Counted from the first letter of the stretch, positions 9,138 through 18,849 are shown. The stretch: 64,000 bases of DNA from Amycolatopsis alkalitolerans (GCF_006152065.1 NZ_VDFW01000020.1:61638-125637); one strand, 5' to 3'. The notes: generated by a model from the letters alone, not told the origin. Translations and numbers: made by a program.

Positions 9138-9730
9138 TGAAGGCCCTGATCGTCGTCGATATGCAGAACGGCTTCTGCCATCCGGACGGCTCGCTGCCGA
9201 AGCTCGGGATGGCCCTGTCCGGCGCCGGGGAGGCCGTGGCCAATGCCGCGATCGCCGTCGAGCACGCCCGCGAAACGGGCCTGCCGGTGATCTTCACACG
9301 GCACGTCTACCGCCCCGGCTACCACGACGAAGGCCCTTGGCTGGCCGGGCGCAGCCAGGATCTCGCGTCCGTGGGCGGACTGCTCGCCGGCAGTTGGGAC
9401 GGAGACGTTGTCGACAATCTGAACAGGAATGCAGACGATCTGATTGTCGACAAGTGCCGTCTCGACGCGTTCCAGTGGACCTCGCTCGAACCGTTGCTGC
9501 GCGGGCTGGGCGCGACGGAACTCGTGGTGTGCGGAGTGGTCACGAACTTCTGCGTCGAGAGCACCGTGCGCTCGGCGATCATGCGCGACTTCGAGGTCAC
9601 GCTGCTCGAAGACTGTTGCGCGGCGCAGACCCCGCGGCTGCACGAGATCGGCGTCGAGGTGATGCGCGACTGCGGGTTCGCCACCGTCACCACGGTCGCC
9701 GAATTCGCCGGGGTCGCGGTGGCCGCATGA
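9137..9730 (+). CDS. isochorismatase-like cysteine hydrolase (ureide/biuret amidohydrolase type)
   Basis: A 197-residue cysteine hydrolase. The catalytic triad is visible: Asp8 in VVDMQNGF, Lys106 in VDKCRLDAF, Cys139 in VTNFCVEST, with the cis-peptide VVT before the Cys. Relatives hydrolyse ureidoacrylate (RutB), biuret or N-carbamoylsarcosine. I chose ATG 9137 because ggaggt sits 6 nt upstream; it overlaps the permease stop by 1 nt. A degraded second copy lies at 12199-12520. Confidence 0.88.
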   Translation: MKALIVVDMQNGFCHPDGSLPKLGMALSGAGEAVANAAIAVEHARETGLPVIFTRHVYRPGYHDEGPWLAGRSQDLASVGGLLAGSWDGDVVDNLNRNADDLIVDKCRLDAFQWTSLEPLLRGLGATELVVCGVVTNFCVESTVRSAIMRDFEVTLLEDCCAAQTPRLHEIGVEVMRDCGFATVTTVAEFAGVAVAA

Positions 9731-10527
9731 TCGGGCTGGCAAGTAACGGCGAGGTCATCTACCGGAGACCCCAGGGCAACGGCAGGTACTTAGCGTCCCG
9801 AACCATGAGGAAGCGGGTGCATGAGGTGCGCCGCCTGCGGGACATGCTGCGCGGGGCCGTGCAAGGCGGGCACTACCCGGACGGCCAGCTACCGAGCGAG
9901 GCGGAGCTGATGGCTTCGCACCAGGCATCGCGCGCCACCGTGCGGGAGGCGCTGGCGCTGCTGCGCGCGGAGGGGCTGATCGAACGGACGCAGGGCATCG
10001 GCACGCACGTCGTCGCCAATCCGGTGAAGACTTCGCTGCCCGAAGCGCACGGGATCATCAAGCCCGCCCGGGACAGCATGTTCAACCAGCGGATGCGGCC
10101 GCGTGAGCTCGACCGGTCCGTGGTGCCCGCGCCGACGACCGTCGCCGAGCGGCTCGGCGTCGCGCCCGGCACGCCCTGCCTGCGGCTGGAGTACGTGGCC
10201 CTGCACAACGAGGAACCGGTCGCGGTGGCCACGAACTACGTGCTGTTCCCCGAGGCCGGGAAGCTTCGCGACACACCTTTCGTCTCCGACTGGTACCGGC
10301 TGCTCGACGATGCCGGGGTCCCGCTGTCGGATTCGGAGTTCGTCTTCGACTGCGAACTCGCCGACGCGCCACTCGCTTCGGTCCTCGGCGTCCGCGAGGG
10401 CTCGCCGCTCATCTCGATGGAACAGATCATCTACGACCTCGCCGGTCGCCCGTTCGACCTGGCCTTCATCCACACCTGCGGCGAGCGCTTCCGGTTCGTC
10501 TCGCGGGGGCACGAGGAGTTGCGATGA
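9727..10527 (+). CDS. GntR-family regulator with UTRA ligand domain
   Basis: A 266-residue HutC-type GntR regulator. The winged helix-turn-helix is at about residues 30-100 (GQLPSEAELMASHQASRATV then REALALLRAEGLIERTQGIG). A UTRA effector domain follows (RLEYVALHNEEPVAVATNYV, SPLISMEQIIYDLAGRPFDL). Its ATG overlaps the hydrolase stop (ATGA), and its own stop overlaps the amidase start, so the regulator is embedded in the operon it probably controls. Confidence 0.88.
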   Translation: MIGLASNGEVIYRRPQGNGRYLASRTMRKRVHEVRRLRDMLRGAVQGGHYPDGQLPSEAELMASHQASRATVREALALLRAEGLIERTQGIGTHVVANPVKTSLPEAHGIIKPARDSMFNQRMRPRELDRSVVPAPTTVAERLGVAPGTPCLRLEYVALHNEEPVAVATNYVLFPEAGKLRDTPFVSDWYRLLDDAGVPLSDSEFVFDCELADAPLASVLGVREGSPLISMEQIIYDLAGRPFDLAFIHTCGERFRFVSRGHEELR

Positions 10528-11936
10528 CACCCCGGACACTCACCGACGCGGCCAAGGCGCTGCGCGAAGGCACCACCACCTCCGTCGCGTTGACCGAGGC
10601 CGCGATCGCGGCGGCCGACGCGCGCGACGCGACGATCGGCACCTACCTGGCCCGTTTCGATGAGTATGCGCTCGAGCGGGCGGCGCAGGCCGACACCGAG
10701 TTCGCACGTGGCGAGGATCGCGGCCCGCTGCACGGGATTCCCTTCGGCGTCAAGGACATCCTCGCGATGGCCGAGGGGCCGACGACCGCGCAGAGCCTCA
10801 TCCTCGACCGCGCCTGGGGCGCCGGGAAGGACGCGCCGGTGGTGTCCCGCGTCAAGGCGGCGGGCGCGGTCATCACCGGCAAGACCACGACCATGGAGTT
10901 CGCCTGCGGGATGCCGGACGCGACGAAACCGTTCCCCGTCCCGCGCAACCCGTGGGACCCGCGAACCTGGCCGGGCGGTTCGAGTTCCGGCACCGGCAGC
11001 GGGGTCGCGGCCGGCCTGTTCCTCGCCGGTCTCGGCACGGACACCGGGGGCAGCATCCGCATCCCCGCGGCGTTCTGCGGGGTCAGCGGCCTGATGCCGA
11101 CCTTCGGGCGGGTGCCGAAGTCCGGCTGCGTACCGCTGGGCTACAGCCTCGACCACATCGGCCCACTCGCCCGCAGCGCGCGAGACTGCGCCGCGGTGCT
11201 CGAAGTACTCGCCGGGCTTCACGAAAGCGATCCCGACTGCGTGGACGCGCCGTTCACCGCGCCGGAGTTCACCGGCGATCTGAGCGGGATGCGGATCGGC
11301 GTCGTTCGGGAGCATCACTTCCCGGACGCCGGCGACCCCGCGCTGGCCCCGAGTTTCGACGCCGCGCTCGCCGTGCTCGCCGAACAGGGCGCGACGCTCG
11401 TGGAGGCGGAACTGCCGTACTGGCACGAGATGATCACCGCGGACATGATCACGATGGGCTGCGAGGCGCTGGCCTACCACCGCACCGATCTGACCGACCG
11501 GTGGACCGACTACTTCGTCGCGACCCGGGCGATGATGGCGACCGGCGCGATGGTCACCGGCGCGGATTACGTGCAGGCGCAACGGGTCCGGCGGGTCGCG
11601 CAGGACGCGCTCGCGGAGCTGTTCGAGACCGTCGACGTGATCGCGTGTCCCACCGCTTCGACGGGTGCGCCGAAGGTCGACGACCTCGCCGGGCCGGACG
11701 GGCAGCCGGATGTCGGCGCGCTGTTCTCGACGGTCCACACGCAGTACTGGGACACGGTCGGCAATCCGGTCCTAGCCGTCCCGATGGGCTTCACCGCCGA
11801 CGGCCTGCCGCTTTCGCTTTCCCTGGCCGGACCGGCGTTCGGCGAGGCCGCGATCCTGCGCGCCGGTGACGCCCTGCAGCAGAGCACCGACTGGCACCTG
11901 CGGGTCCCCGAACCCGCCGTCGAAGGAGTGGCATGA
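10524..11936 (+). CDS. amidase-signature hydrolase (AtzE/GatA-like)
   Basis: A 470-residue amidase-signature enzyme. The Ser-cisSer-Lys triad is visible as Lys77 (GIPFGVKDILAM), Ser153 (PGGSSSGTGSG) and nucleophile Ser177 (GTDTGGSIRIPAAFCG). It is followed with an ATGA overlap by a 64-residue AtzG/GatC-like protein, the arrangement seen for AtzE-AtzG and GatA-GatC. In this operon a ureide or carboxy-urea substrate is the best guess. Confidence 0.9.
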   Translation: MTPRTLTDAAKALREGTTTSVALTEAAIAAADARDATIGTYLARFDEYALERAAQADTEFARGEDRGPLHGIPFGVKDILAMAEGPTTAQSLILDRAWGAGKDAPVVSRVKAAGAVITGKTTTMEFACGMPDATKPFPVPRNPWDPRTWPGGSSSGTGSGVAAGLFLAGLGTDTGGSIRIPAAFCGVSGLMPTFGRVPKSGCVPLGYSLDHIGPLARSARDCAAVLEVLAGLHESDPDCVDAPFTAPEFTGDLSGMRIGVVREHHFPDAGDPALAPSFDAALAVLAEQGATLVEAELPYWHEMITADMITMGCEALAYHRTDLTDRWTDYFVATRAMMATGAMVTGADYVQAQRVRRVAQDALAELFETVDVIACPTASTGAPKVDDLAGPDGQPDVGALFSTVHTQYWDTVGNPVLAVPMGFTADGLPLSLSLAGPAFGEAAILRAGDALQQSTDWHLRVPEPAVEGVA

Positions 11937-12127
11937 CCGGCATCCTCAAGACCCTGCTGTCCGCCGCCAAGCTGCCGGCTTCCGACAAGGAGATCAGCGC
12001 CTACACGAAGGCCTACGAGACGCAGCGCGCGTCCGTCGACGCCCTCTACGAGGTCCCGGCCGCCCGCTATGTGGACCCGGCGCTGCGCTTCCGCGCCGGC
12101 GCCCGGATCAAGGACTGGGCGAGCTGA
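11933..12127 (+). CDS. AtzG/GatC-like small amidase subunit
   Basis: A 64-residue protein whose ATG overlaps the amidase stop. Its N-terminal helices (KEISAYTKAYETQRASVDAL) and the ending YVDPALRFRAG resemble the DUF4089/AtzG and GatC partners that wrap around amidases and help fold them. Similarity is by pattern only and the protein is short, so the call rests mainly on position and the DPALRF motif. It would act as a stabilising subunit of the preceding amidase. Confidence 0.6.
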   Translation: MTGILKTLLSAAKLPASDKEISAYTKAYETQRASVDALYEVPAARYVDPALRFRAGARIKDWAS

Positions 12128-12198
12128 TGTTCCGGACGGCGAAATCCCGCTTGTGCCGGGAAGAAGGCGGGCCCTTTCCTGAGTAGCGGCTGATTGGC

Positions 12199-12520
12199 GG
12201 TCCCGCGGTCGCCAACGCGGCTCTCGCGGGGTGGCGATCGAGGCGTCGGCGGGCTGCTCGCGGGCAGTTGGCACGGCGAGCTCACGGCGGGACTCGGCTC
12301 GCGGCCCGGCGATCTGGTGGTCGACAAGTGCCGGTTCGACGCGTTCCAGCGGACCTCGCTGGAGCCGCTGGTGCGCGGGCTCGGCGCGACCGAACTCGTG
12401 GTGTGCGGGGTGGCGACGAACTTCTGCGTCGAATCGACCGTGCGGTCCGCGATCATGCGCGACTTCGCGGTGACGCTGCTCGAAGACGCGTGCGCTTCGA
12501 CGACGCCACGGCTGCACGAG
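12199..12520 (+). pseudogene. decayed duplicate of the isochorismatase-like hydrolase
   Basis: The stretch VDKCRFDAFQRTSLEPL through ATNFCVESTVRSAIMRD and LLEDACAS-TTPRLHE is nearly the same as residues about 95-175 of the hydrolase at 9137. The catalytic Lys and Cys remain. The region around AVANAALA is in another frame, about 100 bp of the middle is missing, and the Asp-bearing N-terminus and the C-terminus are gone. Homology stops at 12520, next to the stop of the convergent gene. Confidence 0.85.
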
Positions 12521-12524
12521 CCAG

Positions 12525-13034
12525 TCAGCGCGGCTCTTCCTGCTGGCTCGCCTCGGGCGTGAGGTCGTCGGTCAGCCCGGTCGGATCCTTGACCCGCCCG
12601 CCCGACACCAGCGCCAGCACCGGAAGGTGGCGCGTGCGGACCGACGGCAGCGGGATCGTGCTGTCGTCGGCCAGCACCGCGCGCACCTTGGCGCGCTTGG
12701 TGATAGACAGCCCCTTCAGCGCGTCCCACGGCAGCTCGCGGTGCCCGAACACCGTGCGCACGTCGAGGCCCTGCGGGGTCGCGACGGTCTTGGTCCGCAC
12801 CACGAAGACGATCAGCGCCAGCGGGATCGCGTACAGCGCCCACAGCCCGGGCACCTCGGCGAACGCCGTCGGCGCGAGGCACACCATCAGGCCGAAGATG
12901 GCGAGCAGGGCGATCAGCGGGACGCGGAACGTCGCCTTCCTGCGCTTGGCCGGCTGCGGTGGGTCTGTCACTTCGGGCACGGTCAAATGGTGCACCCGGT
13001 CCGCGGGGCCGTGGAACCCAGGGCCTCCGACCAT
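12525..13034 (-). CDS. PH-domain (Cfp6-like) membrane protein
   Basis: A 169-residue protein with a basic N-terminus, two membrane helices (RVPLIALLAIFGLMVCLAPT and LWALYAIPLALIVFVV), then a bacterial PH-like domain with DVRTVFGHRELPWDALKGL. This is the bPH_6/Cfp6 type often located before ilvB in actinobacteria. The start is uncertain: ATG 13034 or in-frame GTG/TTG codons about 60 nt later. Function is unknown. Confidence 0.8.
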   Translation of the reverse strand: MVGGPGFHGPADRVHHLTVPEVTDPPQPAKRRKATFRVPLIALLAIFGLMVCLAPTAFAEVPGLWALYAIPLALIVFVVRTKTVATPQGLDVRTVFGHRELPWDALKGLSITKRAKVRAVLADDSTIPLPSVRTRHLPVLALVSGGRVKDPTGLTDDLTPEASQQEEPR

Positions 13035-13071
13035 AGGAACGCCCAGTATCCGGGATCACGATCCCGCAGAG

Positions 13072-13101
13072 TTGACACTCCTCGCAACGAACCGTTAACG
13101 T
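13072..13101 (+). promoter_or_regulatory. ilvB operon promoter
   Basis: A consensus -35 TTGACA (13072-13077) and a -10 TAACGT (13096-13101) are 18 bp apart. The GTG of the leader peptide begins 7 nt after the -10, so transcription probably starts at or next to the leader start codon. Confidence 0.75.
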
Positions 13102-13108
13102 CGGCCAC

Positions 13109-13156
13109 GTGAAATTCCTGACCAGCATCGTACTTTCCAAGCGCGTCGACGCTTAG
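13109..13156 (+). CDS. ilvB attenuator leader peptide, 15 aa
   Basis: GTG opens a 15-codon frame read as [15 protein letters not shown]. It carries Leu, Ile, Val, Leu and Val codons, the end products of the ilvBNC pathway. It appears leaderless (-10 TAACGT, 7-nt gap). The stop lies inside the first strand of a 12-bp hairpin followed by a terminator, so ribosome stalling on branched-chain codons would change folding of the nascent RNA. Confidence 0.8.
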   Translation: MKFLTSIVLSKRVDA

Positions 13157-13219
13157 GGAAACACCGCTGCGTCGACGCGCGACCCTCGTGCGGCCTTCCA
13201 TGGTCGGCGGGGGTTTTTT
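13141..13219 (+). terminator. ilvB attenuator: leader hairpin and terminator
   Basis: A perfect 12-bp stem pairs 13141-13152 (GCGCGTCGACGC) with 13169-13180. A second stem (about 13177-13184 with 13202-13209, GACC/GGTC core) ends in GGGG and six T (13214-13219). The second arm of the first hairpin overlaps the terminator stem by a few bases, so the two compete in part. The coding start of ilvB is 55 nt further on. Confidence 0.75.
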
Positions 13220-13274
13220 GTTGTCCACCCCCACCCGAACGAGTGACACCGACGAAAACCACGAGGCAGAACTG

Positions 13275-15128
13275 ATGACAAGCGCCACCTCGCGTTCGGA
13301 AGCGAAGACCGGACCGACGCCCAGCCCGGCGTCGCTCAACCGCCCGAAGCCGGCCCCGCCCGCCGGCACCCCGGTACGGGTCACGGGCGCGCAGTCGCTC
13401 GTGCGCGCGCTCGAGGCGGTCGGTGTGGAGGTGGTGTTCGGGATTCCGGGTGGCACGATCTTGCCGGCGTATGACCCGTTGCTGGATTCGACGAGGGTGC
13501 GGCATGTGCTGGTTCGTCATGAGCAGGGGGCGGGGCATGCGGCGACGGGGTATGCGCAGGCCACTGGGCGGGTGGGGGTGTGTATGGCGACCTCGGGTCC
13601 GGGTGCGACGAACCTGGTGACGCCGCTGGCGGACGCGCATATGGATTCGGTGCCGGTGGTGGCGATCACGGGGCAGCAGACGCGGGCGTTGATCGGTACG
13701 GACGCGTTCCAGGAAGCGGATATCTGCGGGATCACGATGCCGATCACGAAGCACAACTTCCTGGTGAAGGATCCGGGGGAGATCCCGCGGGTGATCGCGG
13801 AGGCGTTTCATCTGGCTTCGACCGGGCGTCCTGGTCCGGTGCTGGTCGATATCCCGAAGGACGTGCTGCAGGAGCAGACGTCGTTCGCGTGGCCGCCGGA
13901 GATGCGGTTGCCGGGTTACCGGCCGACGTTGCGCCCGCACGGTAAGCAGGTGCGTGAGGCGGCGCGGTTGATCGGGCAGGCGCGCCGTCCGGTGCTGTAT
14001 GTCGGTGGCGGGGTGATCAAGGCGCAGGCTTCGCAGGAGCTGATGCGGCTGGCGGAGCTGACCGGGATTCCGGTGGTGACCACGTTGATGGCGCGGGGTG
14101 CGTTCCCGGACTCGCACCGGCAGCATCTGGGGATGCCGGGGATGCATGGCAGTGTCGCGGCGGTGGCGGCGATGCAGCGCGCGGACCTGCTGGTCGCGCT
14201 GGGCGCCCGGTTCGATGACCGGGTGACGGGGCAGCTGGGTTCGTTCGCGCCGGAGGCGAAGGTCGTGCACGCCGATATCGATCCGGCGGAGATCTCGAAG
14301 AACCGCAAGGCGGACGTGCCGATCGTGGGGGACTGCGCGGAGATCATCACCGAGCTGATCGAGGCCGTGGGGGCCGAGACCGAGCGGTCGGGCGAGCCGG
14401 ATCTGAAGGCGTGGTGGACGCAGGTCGATTCCTGGCGTGACACGTTCCCGGTCGGCTACGAGTGGCCCGCGGACGGGACGCTGTCGCCGCAGTACGTGAT
14501 CGAGCGGATCGGGCAGATCGTCGGGCCGGACGCGGTCTACGCGGCGGGTGTCGGGCAGCATCAGATGTGGGCGGCGCAGTTCGTCAAGTACGAGAACCCG
14601 CGGACGTGGATCAACTCCGGTGGGCTGGGCACCATGGGTTTCGCCGTGCCGGCCGCGATGGGCGCGAAGTTCGGGATGCCGGACAAGCAGGTCTGGGCGA
14701 TCGACGGGGACGGCTGTTTCCAGATGACCAACCAGGAACTGGCCACCTGCGCGATCGAGGGCGCGCCGATCAAGGTCGCGGTGATCAACAACGGCAACCT
14801 GGGCATGATCCGGCAGTGGCAGAACCTGTTCTATGCCGAGCGGTACTCGCACAGTGATCTGGGCACGCACAAGCACCGGATACCGGATTTCACCCTCTTG
14901 GCCGAGGCACTCGGGTGTGCTGGACTTCGGTGCGAGACGAAGGAAGAGGTCGACGAGGTCATCCAACGGGCGATGGCGATCAACGACCGGCCCGTCGTGA
15001 TCGACTTCGTGGTCGGCAAGGACGCCCAGGTGTGGCCCATGGTCGCGGCCGGCACCGGCAACGACGAAATCATGGCGGCGCGGGGCATCCGGCCGCTGTT
15101 CGACGACGACGAGGTGACCCCGAAGTGA
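13275..15128 (+). CDS. ilvB: acetolactate synthase, large (catalytic) subunit
   Basis: A 617-residue thiamine-diphosphate enzyme catalysing the first common step of valine/leucine/isoleucine synthesis. Visible motifs are [17 protein letters not shown], the ThDP glutamate in [14 protein letters not shown], and the C-terminal [20 protein letters not shown] to [12 protein letters not shown]. The start at ATG 13275 follows the attenuator; an upstream in-frame extension would run through the terminator. Codon choice in the first half (many CAT, TAT, GAT, TTG) differs from the second half and from ilvN/ilvC. Confidence 0.97.
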   Translation: MTSATSRSEAKTGPTPSPASLNRPKPAPPAGTPVRVTGAQSLVRALEAVGVEVVFGIPGGTILPAYDPLLDSTRVRHVLVRHEQGAGHAATGYAQATGRVGVCMATSGPGATNLVTPLADAHMDSVPVVAITGQQTRALIGTDAFQEADICGITMPITKHNFLVKDPGEIPRVIAEAFHLASTGRPGPVLVDIPKDVLQEQTSFAWPPEMRLPGYRPTLRPHGKQVREAARLIGQARRPVLYVGGGVIKAQASQELMRLAELTGIPVVTTLMARGAFPDSHRQHLGMPGMHGSVAAVAAMQRADLLVALGARFDDRVTGQLGSFAPEAKVVHADIDPAEISKNRKADVPIVGDCAEIITELIEAVGAETERSGEPDLKAWWTQVDSWRDTFPVGYEWPADGTLSPQYVIERIGQIVGPDAVYAAGVGQHQMWAAQFVKYENPRTWINSGGLGTMGFAVPAAMGAKFGMPDKQVWAIDGDGCFQMTNQELATCAIEGAPIKVAVINNGNLGMIRQWQNLFYAERYSHSDLGTHKHRIPDFTLLAEALGCAGLRCETKEEVDEVIQRAMAINDRPVVIDFVVGKDAQVWPMVAAGTGNDEIMAARGIRPLFDDDEVTPK

Positions 15129-15631
15129 GTACCCATACCCTCAGCGTGCTGGTGGAGAATGTGCCCGGGGTGCTCGCCAGGGTGGCCGGGCTGTTCTCCC
15201 GCCGTGGTTTCAACATCGAGTCTCTCGCCGTCGGGCCCACGGAGAACCCCGAGGTGTCCCGCATGACGATCGTGGTCGCCGTTGAGGACTTACCGCTCGA
15301 ACAGGTGACCAAGCAGCTCAACAAGCTCGTGAACGTCATCAAGATCGTGGAGCTCGAGCCGGCCGTGTCCGTGCAGCGCGAACTGCTGCTGGTCAAGGTC
15401 CGCGCCGACGCCACGGTGCGCAGTCAGGTGCTGGAGACCGTGCAGCTCTTCCGCGCCAAGGTGGTCGACGTCTCGCCCGAGGCGCTCACCGTCGAGGCCA
15501 CCGGCACCGGTGACAAGCTCGGTGCCCTCTTGCGCATGCTCGAACCCTATGGCGTGCGTGAGATCGTGCAGTCGGGCATGGTCGCCGTCGGGCGTGGCGC
15601 ACGTTCGATCACCGCCACCTCGCCCCGTTAA
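15125..15631 (+). CDS. ilvN: acetolactate synthase, small regulatory subunit
   Basis: A 168-residue ACT-domain protein that activates IlvB and confers valine feedback inhibition. The start ([20 protein letters not shown] then [15 protein letters not shown]) is the ACT domain, followed by the C-terminal ALS_ss domain ([20 protein letters not shown]). GTG 15125 overlaps the ilvB stop by 4 nt (GTGA), giving translational coupling with its partner. Confidence 0.97.
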   Translation: MSTHTLSVLVENVPGVLARVAGLFSRRGFNIESLAVGPTENPEVSRMTIVVAVEDLPLEQVTKQLNKLVNVIKIVELEPAVSVQRELLLVKVRADATVRSQVLETVQLFRAKVVDVSPEALTVEATGTGDKLGALLRMLEPYGVREIVQSGMVAVGRGARSITATSPR

Positions 15632-16675
<1,044 letters not shown>

Positions 16676-16680
16676 TCGTC

Positions 16681-16710
16681 CGCCGCCTCCGCGGGCTCAC
16701 CCGTGGAGGC
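16681..16710 (+). terminator. ilvBNC operon terminator
   Basis: An 8-bp stem CCGCCTCC/GGAGGCGG encloses a further CGGG/CCCG stem, 5 nt after the ilvC stop. No T-run follows. Confidence 0.7.
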
Positions 16711-16742
16711 GGCGCCGCCGGAGCGCGAGCTACCGTGTGGCC

Positions 16743-17012
16743 ATGAACGATCACGTTCGCGTCGACGACAAGGCCGACGTGCGAGACGCGCTCGATCTCG
16801 AAAGCGCGCGGTGGCAGCGGGCGGAGCCCGCGGGAGAGTCCATTCCCGACGCGGTCGAGTTCGCGTTCATCCCGCATACGGACGGCAGGACGTACACCGC
16901 GCTGCGTTCCTCGACCGAGCCCCAGGGCACGGTGCTCGTCTTCACCGAGTCCGAATGGGACGCGTTCGTCGCCGGCGCCCGCGACGGCGAATTCAACCTC
17001 CCGGAAAGCTAG
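16743..17012 (+). CDS. DUF397-like protein
   Basis: An 89-residue protein. The C-terminal part GTVLVFTESEWDAFVAGARD matches the end of DUF397 domains, small proteins often partnered with XRE/DUF5753 regulators in actinobacteria. The N-terminal WxxS motif of classic DUF397 is not obvious. TACCGT lies 6 nt before ATG 16743, so it looks leaderless. The stop TAG lies in the first bases of a repeat element. Confidence 0.7.
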   Translation: MNDHVRVDDKADVRDALDLESARWQRAEPAGESIPDAVEFAFIPHTDGRTYTALRSSTEPQGTVLVFTESEWDAFVAGARDGEFNLPES

Positions 17013-17115
17013 TGCCGCGTGATCCTGTCCGGTTCACGTTGCCGTGTTTGCCCGTGCGGTCGGCGTGTTTGCCCGTTGCGGTGGTGAGTTGGCCGGTCCG
17101 GTGGCCGAGTGTGCC
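17009..17115. repeat. half copy of the CTAG-ended palindromic element
   Basis: From CTAG at 17009 the sequence tracks the left half of the element at 33191 for about 100 bp, including GTGATCCTGTCCGGTT, ACGTTGCCGTGTTTGCCCGT and GAGTTGG, with scattered changes. The right half is not recognisable. It begins exactly at the stop codon of the preceding gene. Confidence 0.75.
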
Positions 17116-17227
17116 CTCGATCGGCAGCCGTGGGTTCGCCTGGTGACGTGCCCGGTAACAGTCGTGTGAACAGCGCGACTAGACTCCAGGACATCCGCCG
17201 AGCTGCGTCTTCTTTGGGAGTCTCATC

Positions 17228-18826
17228 GTGACCAACCCCAGCAAGCCCGTCGTCCTCCTCGCCGAAAAGCTCGCGCCGTCCGTGCTCAGCGTGTTCGGCG
17301 ACGATGTGGACGTCCAGCATGTGGACGGCACCGACCGCCCGGCACTCCTGGAAGCGGTGAAGGGCGCCGACGCGCTGCTCGTCCGGTCCGCGACCCGGGT
17401 CGACGCCGAGGTCTTCGGCGCGACCAACCGCCTCAAGGTCGTCGCGCGGGCCGGGGTCGGGCTGGACAACGTCGACGTGCCGGCCGCGACCGAACGCGGC
17501 GTGCTGGTGGTCAACGCGCCCACGTCCAACATCGTTTCCGCCGCCGAACACGCCGTCGCGCTGCTGCTCGCCGTCGCCCGCCGGGTGCCGGCCGCGGACC
17601 AGAGCCTGCGTGGCGGCGAGTGGAAGCGCAGCTCCTTCACCGGTGTCGAGCTCAACGGCAAGACGCTCGGCGTGGTCGGCCTCGGCAAGATCGGCCAGCT
17701 CGTTTCGCAGCGGCTGGCCGCGTTCGGCATGTCGGTCGTCGCCTACGACCCGTACGTCTCGGCCGCGCGCGCCGCGCAGCTGGGCATCGAGCTGCTGGCC
17801 CTCGACGAGCTGCTCGCCCGCGCCGACGCGATCTCCATCCACCTGCCCAAGACGCCCGAGACCAAGGGGCTCATCGACGCCGAAGCGCTCAAGAACACCA
17901 AGCAGGGCGTGATCATCGTGAACGCGGCCCGCGGCGGTCTCATCGACGAGGAGGCGCTCGCGGACGCGATCCGCAGCGGTCACGTCGGCGGCGCCGGGAT
18001 CGACGTGTTCGCCGCCGAGCCCACCACGTCCAGCCCGCTGTTCGAGCTCCCCAACGTCGTGGTCACCCCGCACCTTGGCGCTTCCACCGCCGAGGCGCAG
18101 GACCGCGCGGGCACCGACGTGGCGCATTCGGTGCGCCTCGCGCTGCGCGGTGACTTCGTCCCGGACGCGGTGAACGTCTCCGGCGGCGGCGCGGTCGGCG
18201 AGGAGGTGCGGCCGTACCTGTCGCTGACCCAGAAGGTCGGCACCGTGGTGTCGGCGCTGAGCCAGAAGGCGCCCGCGTCGGTCACCGTGACGGTGAGCGG
18301 TGAACTGTCCAGTGAGGACGTCGACGTGCTGCAGCTCGCCGCGCTCCGTGGCGTGTTCACGCGCGTCGTCGACGACCAGGTGACGTTCGTGAACGCGCCG
18401 CGGCTGGCCGAGGAGCTGGGCGTGGGCGTCGAACTGGTCACCGAGAGCGAGAGCCCGAACTGGCGCAGCCTGGTCACCGTGCGCGCGGTGCACGAGGACG
18501 GCAGCACGGTGTCGGTGGCGGGCTCGGTCACCGGCAAGGACGAGGTGGGGAAGCTGGTCGAGGTCAACGGCCGGCACTTCGACATCCGCGCCGAGGGCCA
18601 CATGCTGCTGCTGGAGTACCCGGACCGCCCTGGCGTCATGGGCCGCGTCGGCACGCTGCTCGGGGAGGCCTCGATCAACATCGAGGCCGCGCAGATCAGC
18701 CAGACCACCGACGGCACCGACGCCATCATGCTGCTGCGCGTGGACCGCGAGGTGGACGCGCACCTGCTGGAGCCGATCGCGGCGACGGTCGGGGCCCGTA
18801 CGATTCGGGCGATTACGTTCGAATAA
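17228..18826 (+). CDS. serA: D-3-phosphoglycerate dehydrogenase (long, ACT-containing form)
   Basis: A 532-residue enzyme oxidising 3-phosphoglycerate, first step of serine synthesis. Domains: substrate domain, NAD domain with VVGLGKIGQLVSQRLAAFGM near residue 150, catalytic NAARGGLIDEEALADAI and TPHLGASTAEAQDRAGTDVA, an intervening domain from about residue 315, and a C-terminal ACT domain (HMLLLEYPDRPGVMGRVGTL) for serine inhibition. GTG 17228 has a gggag ribosome site that is part of an inverted repeat with 17181-17187. Confidence 0.96.
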   Translation: MTNPSKPVVLLAEKLAPSVLSVFGDDVDVQHVDGTDRPALLEAVKGADALLVRSATRVDAEVFGATNRLKVVARAGVGLDNVDVPAATERGVLVVNAPTSNIVSAAEHAVALLLAVARRVPAADQSLRGGEWKRSSFTGVELNGKTLGVVGLGKIGQLVSQRLAAFGMSVVAYDPYVSAARAAQLGIELLALDELLARADAISIHLPKTPETKGLIDAEALKNTKQGVIIVNAARGGLIDEEALADAIRSGHVGGAGIDVFAAEPTTSSPLFELPNVVVTPHLGASTAEAQDRAGTDVAHSVRLALRGDFVPDAVNVSGGGAVGEEVRPYLSLTQKVGTVVSALSQKAPASVTVTVSGELSSEDVDVLQLAALRGVFTRVVDDQVTFVNAPRLAEELGVGVELVTESESPNWRSLVTVRAVHEDGSTVSVAGSVTGKDEVGKLVEVNGRHFDIRAEGHMLLLEYPDRPGVMGRVGTLLGEASINIEAAQISQTTDGTDAIMLLRVDREVDAHLLEPIAATVGARTIRAITFE

Positions 18827-18835
18827 CACCGTTCC

Positions 18836-18849
18836 CCGACGAACGTCGG
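18836..18849 (+). terminator. short hairpin after serA
   Basis: CCGACG-AA-CGTCGG, 10 bp beyond the serA stop, followed by a T-containing stretch. It is a weak candidate on size alone. Confidence 0.4.

Noticed and set aside
13188..13274. In-frame upstream start of ilvB
   Set aside because: It would place coding sequence over the attenuator terminator; IlvB homology starts after 13275.
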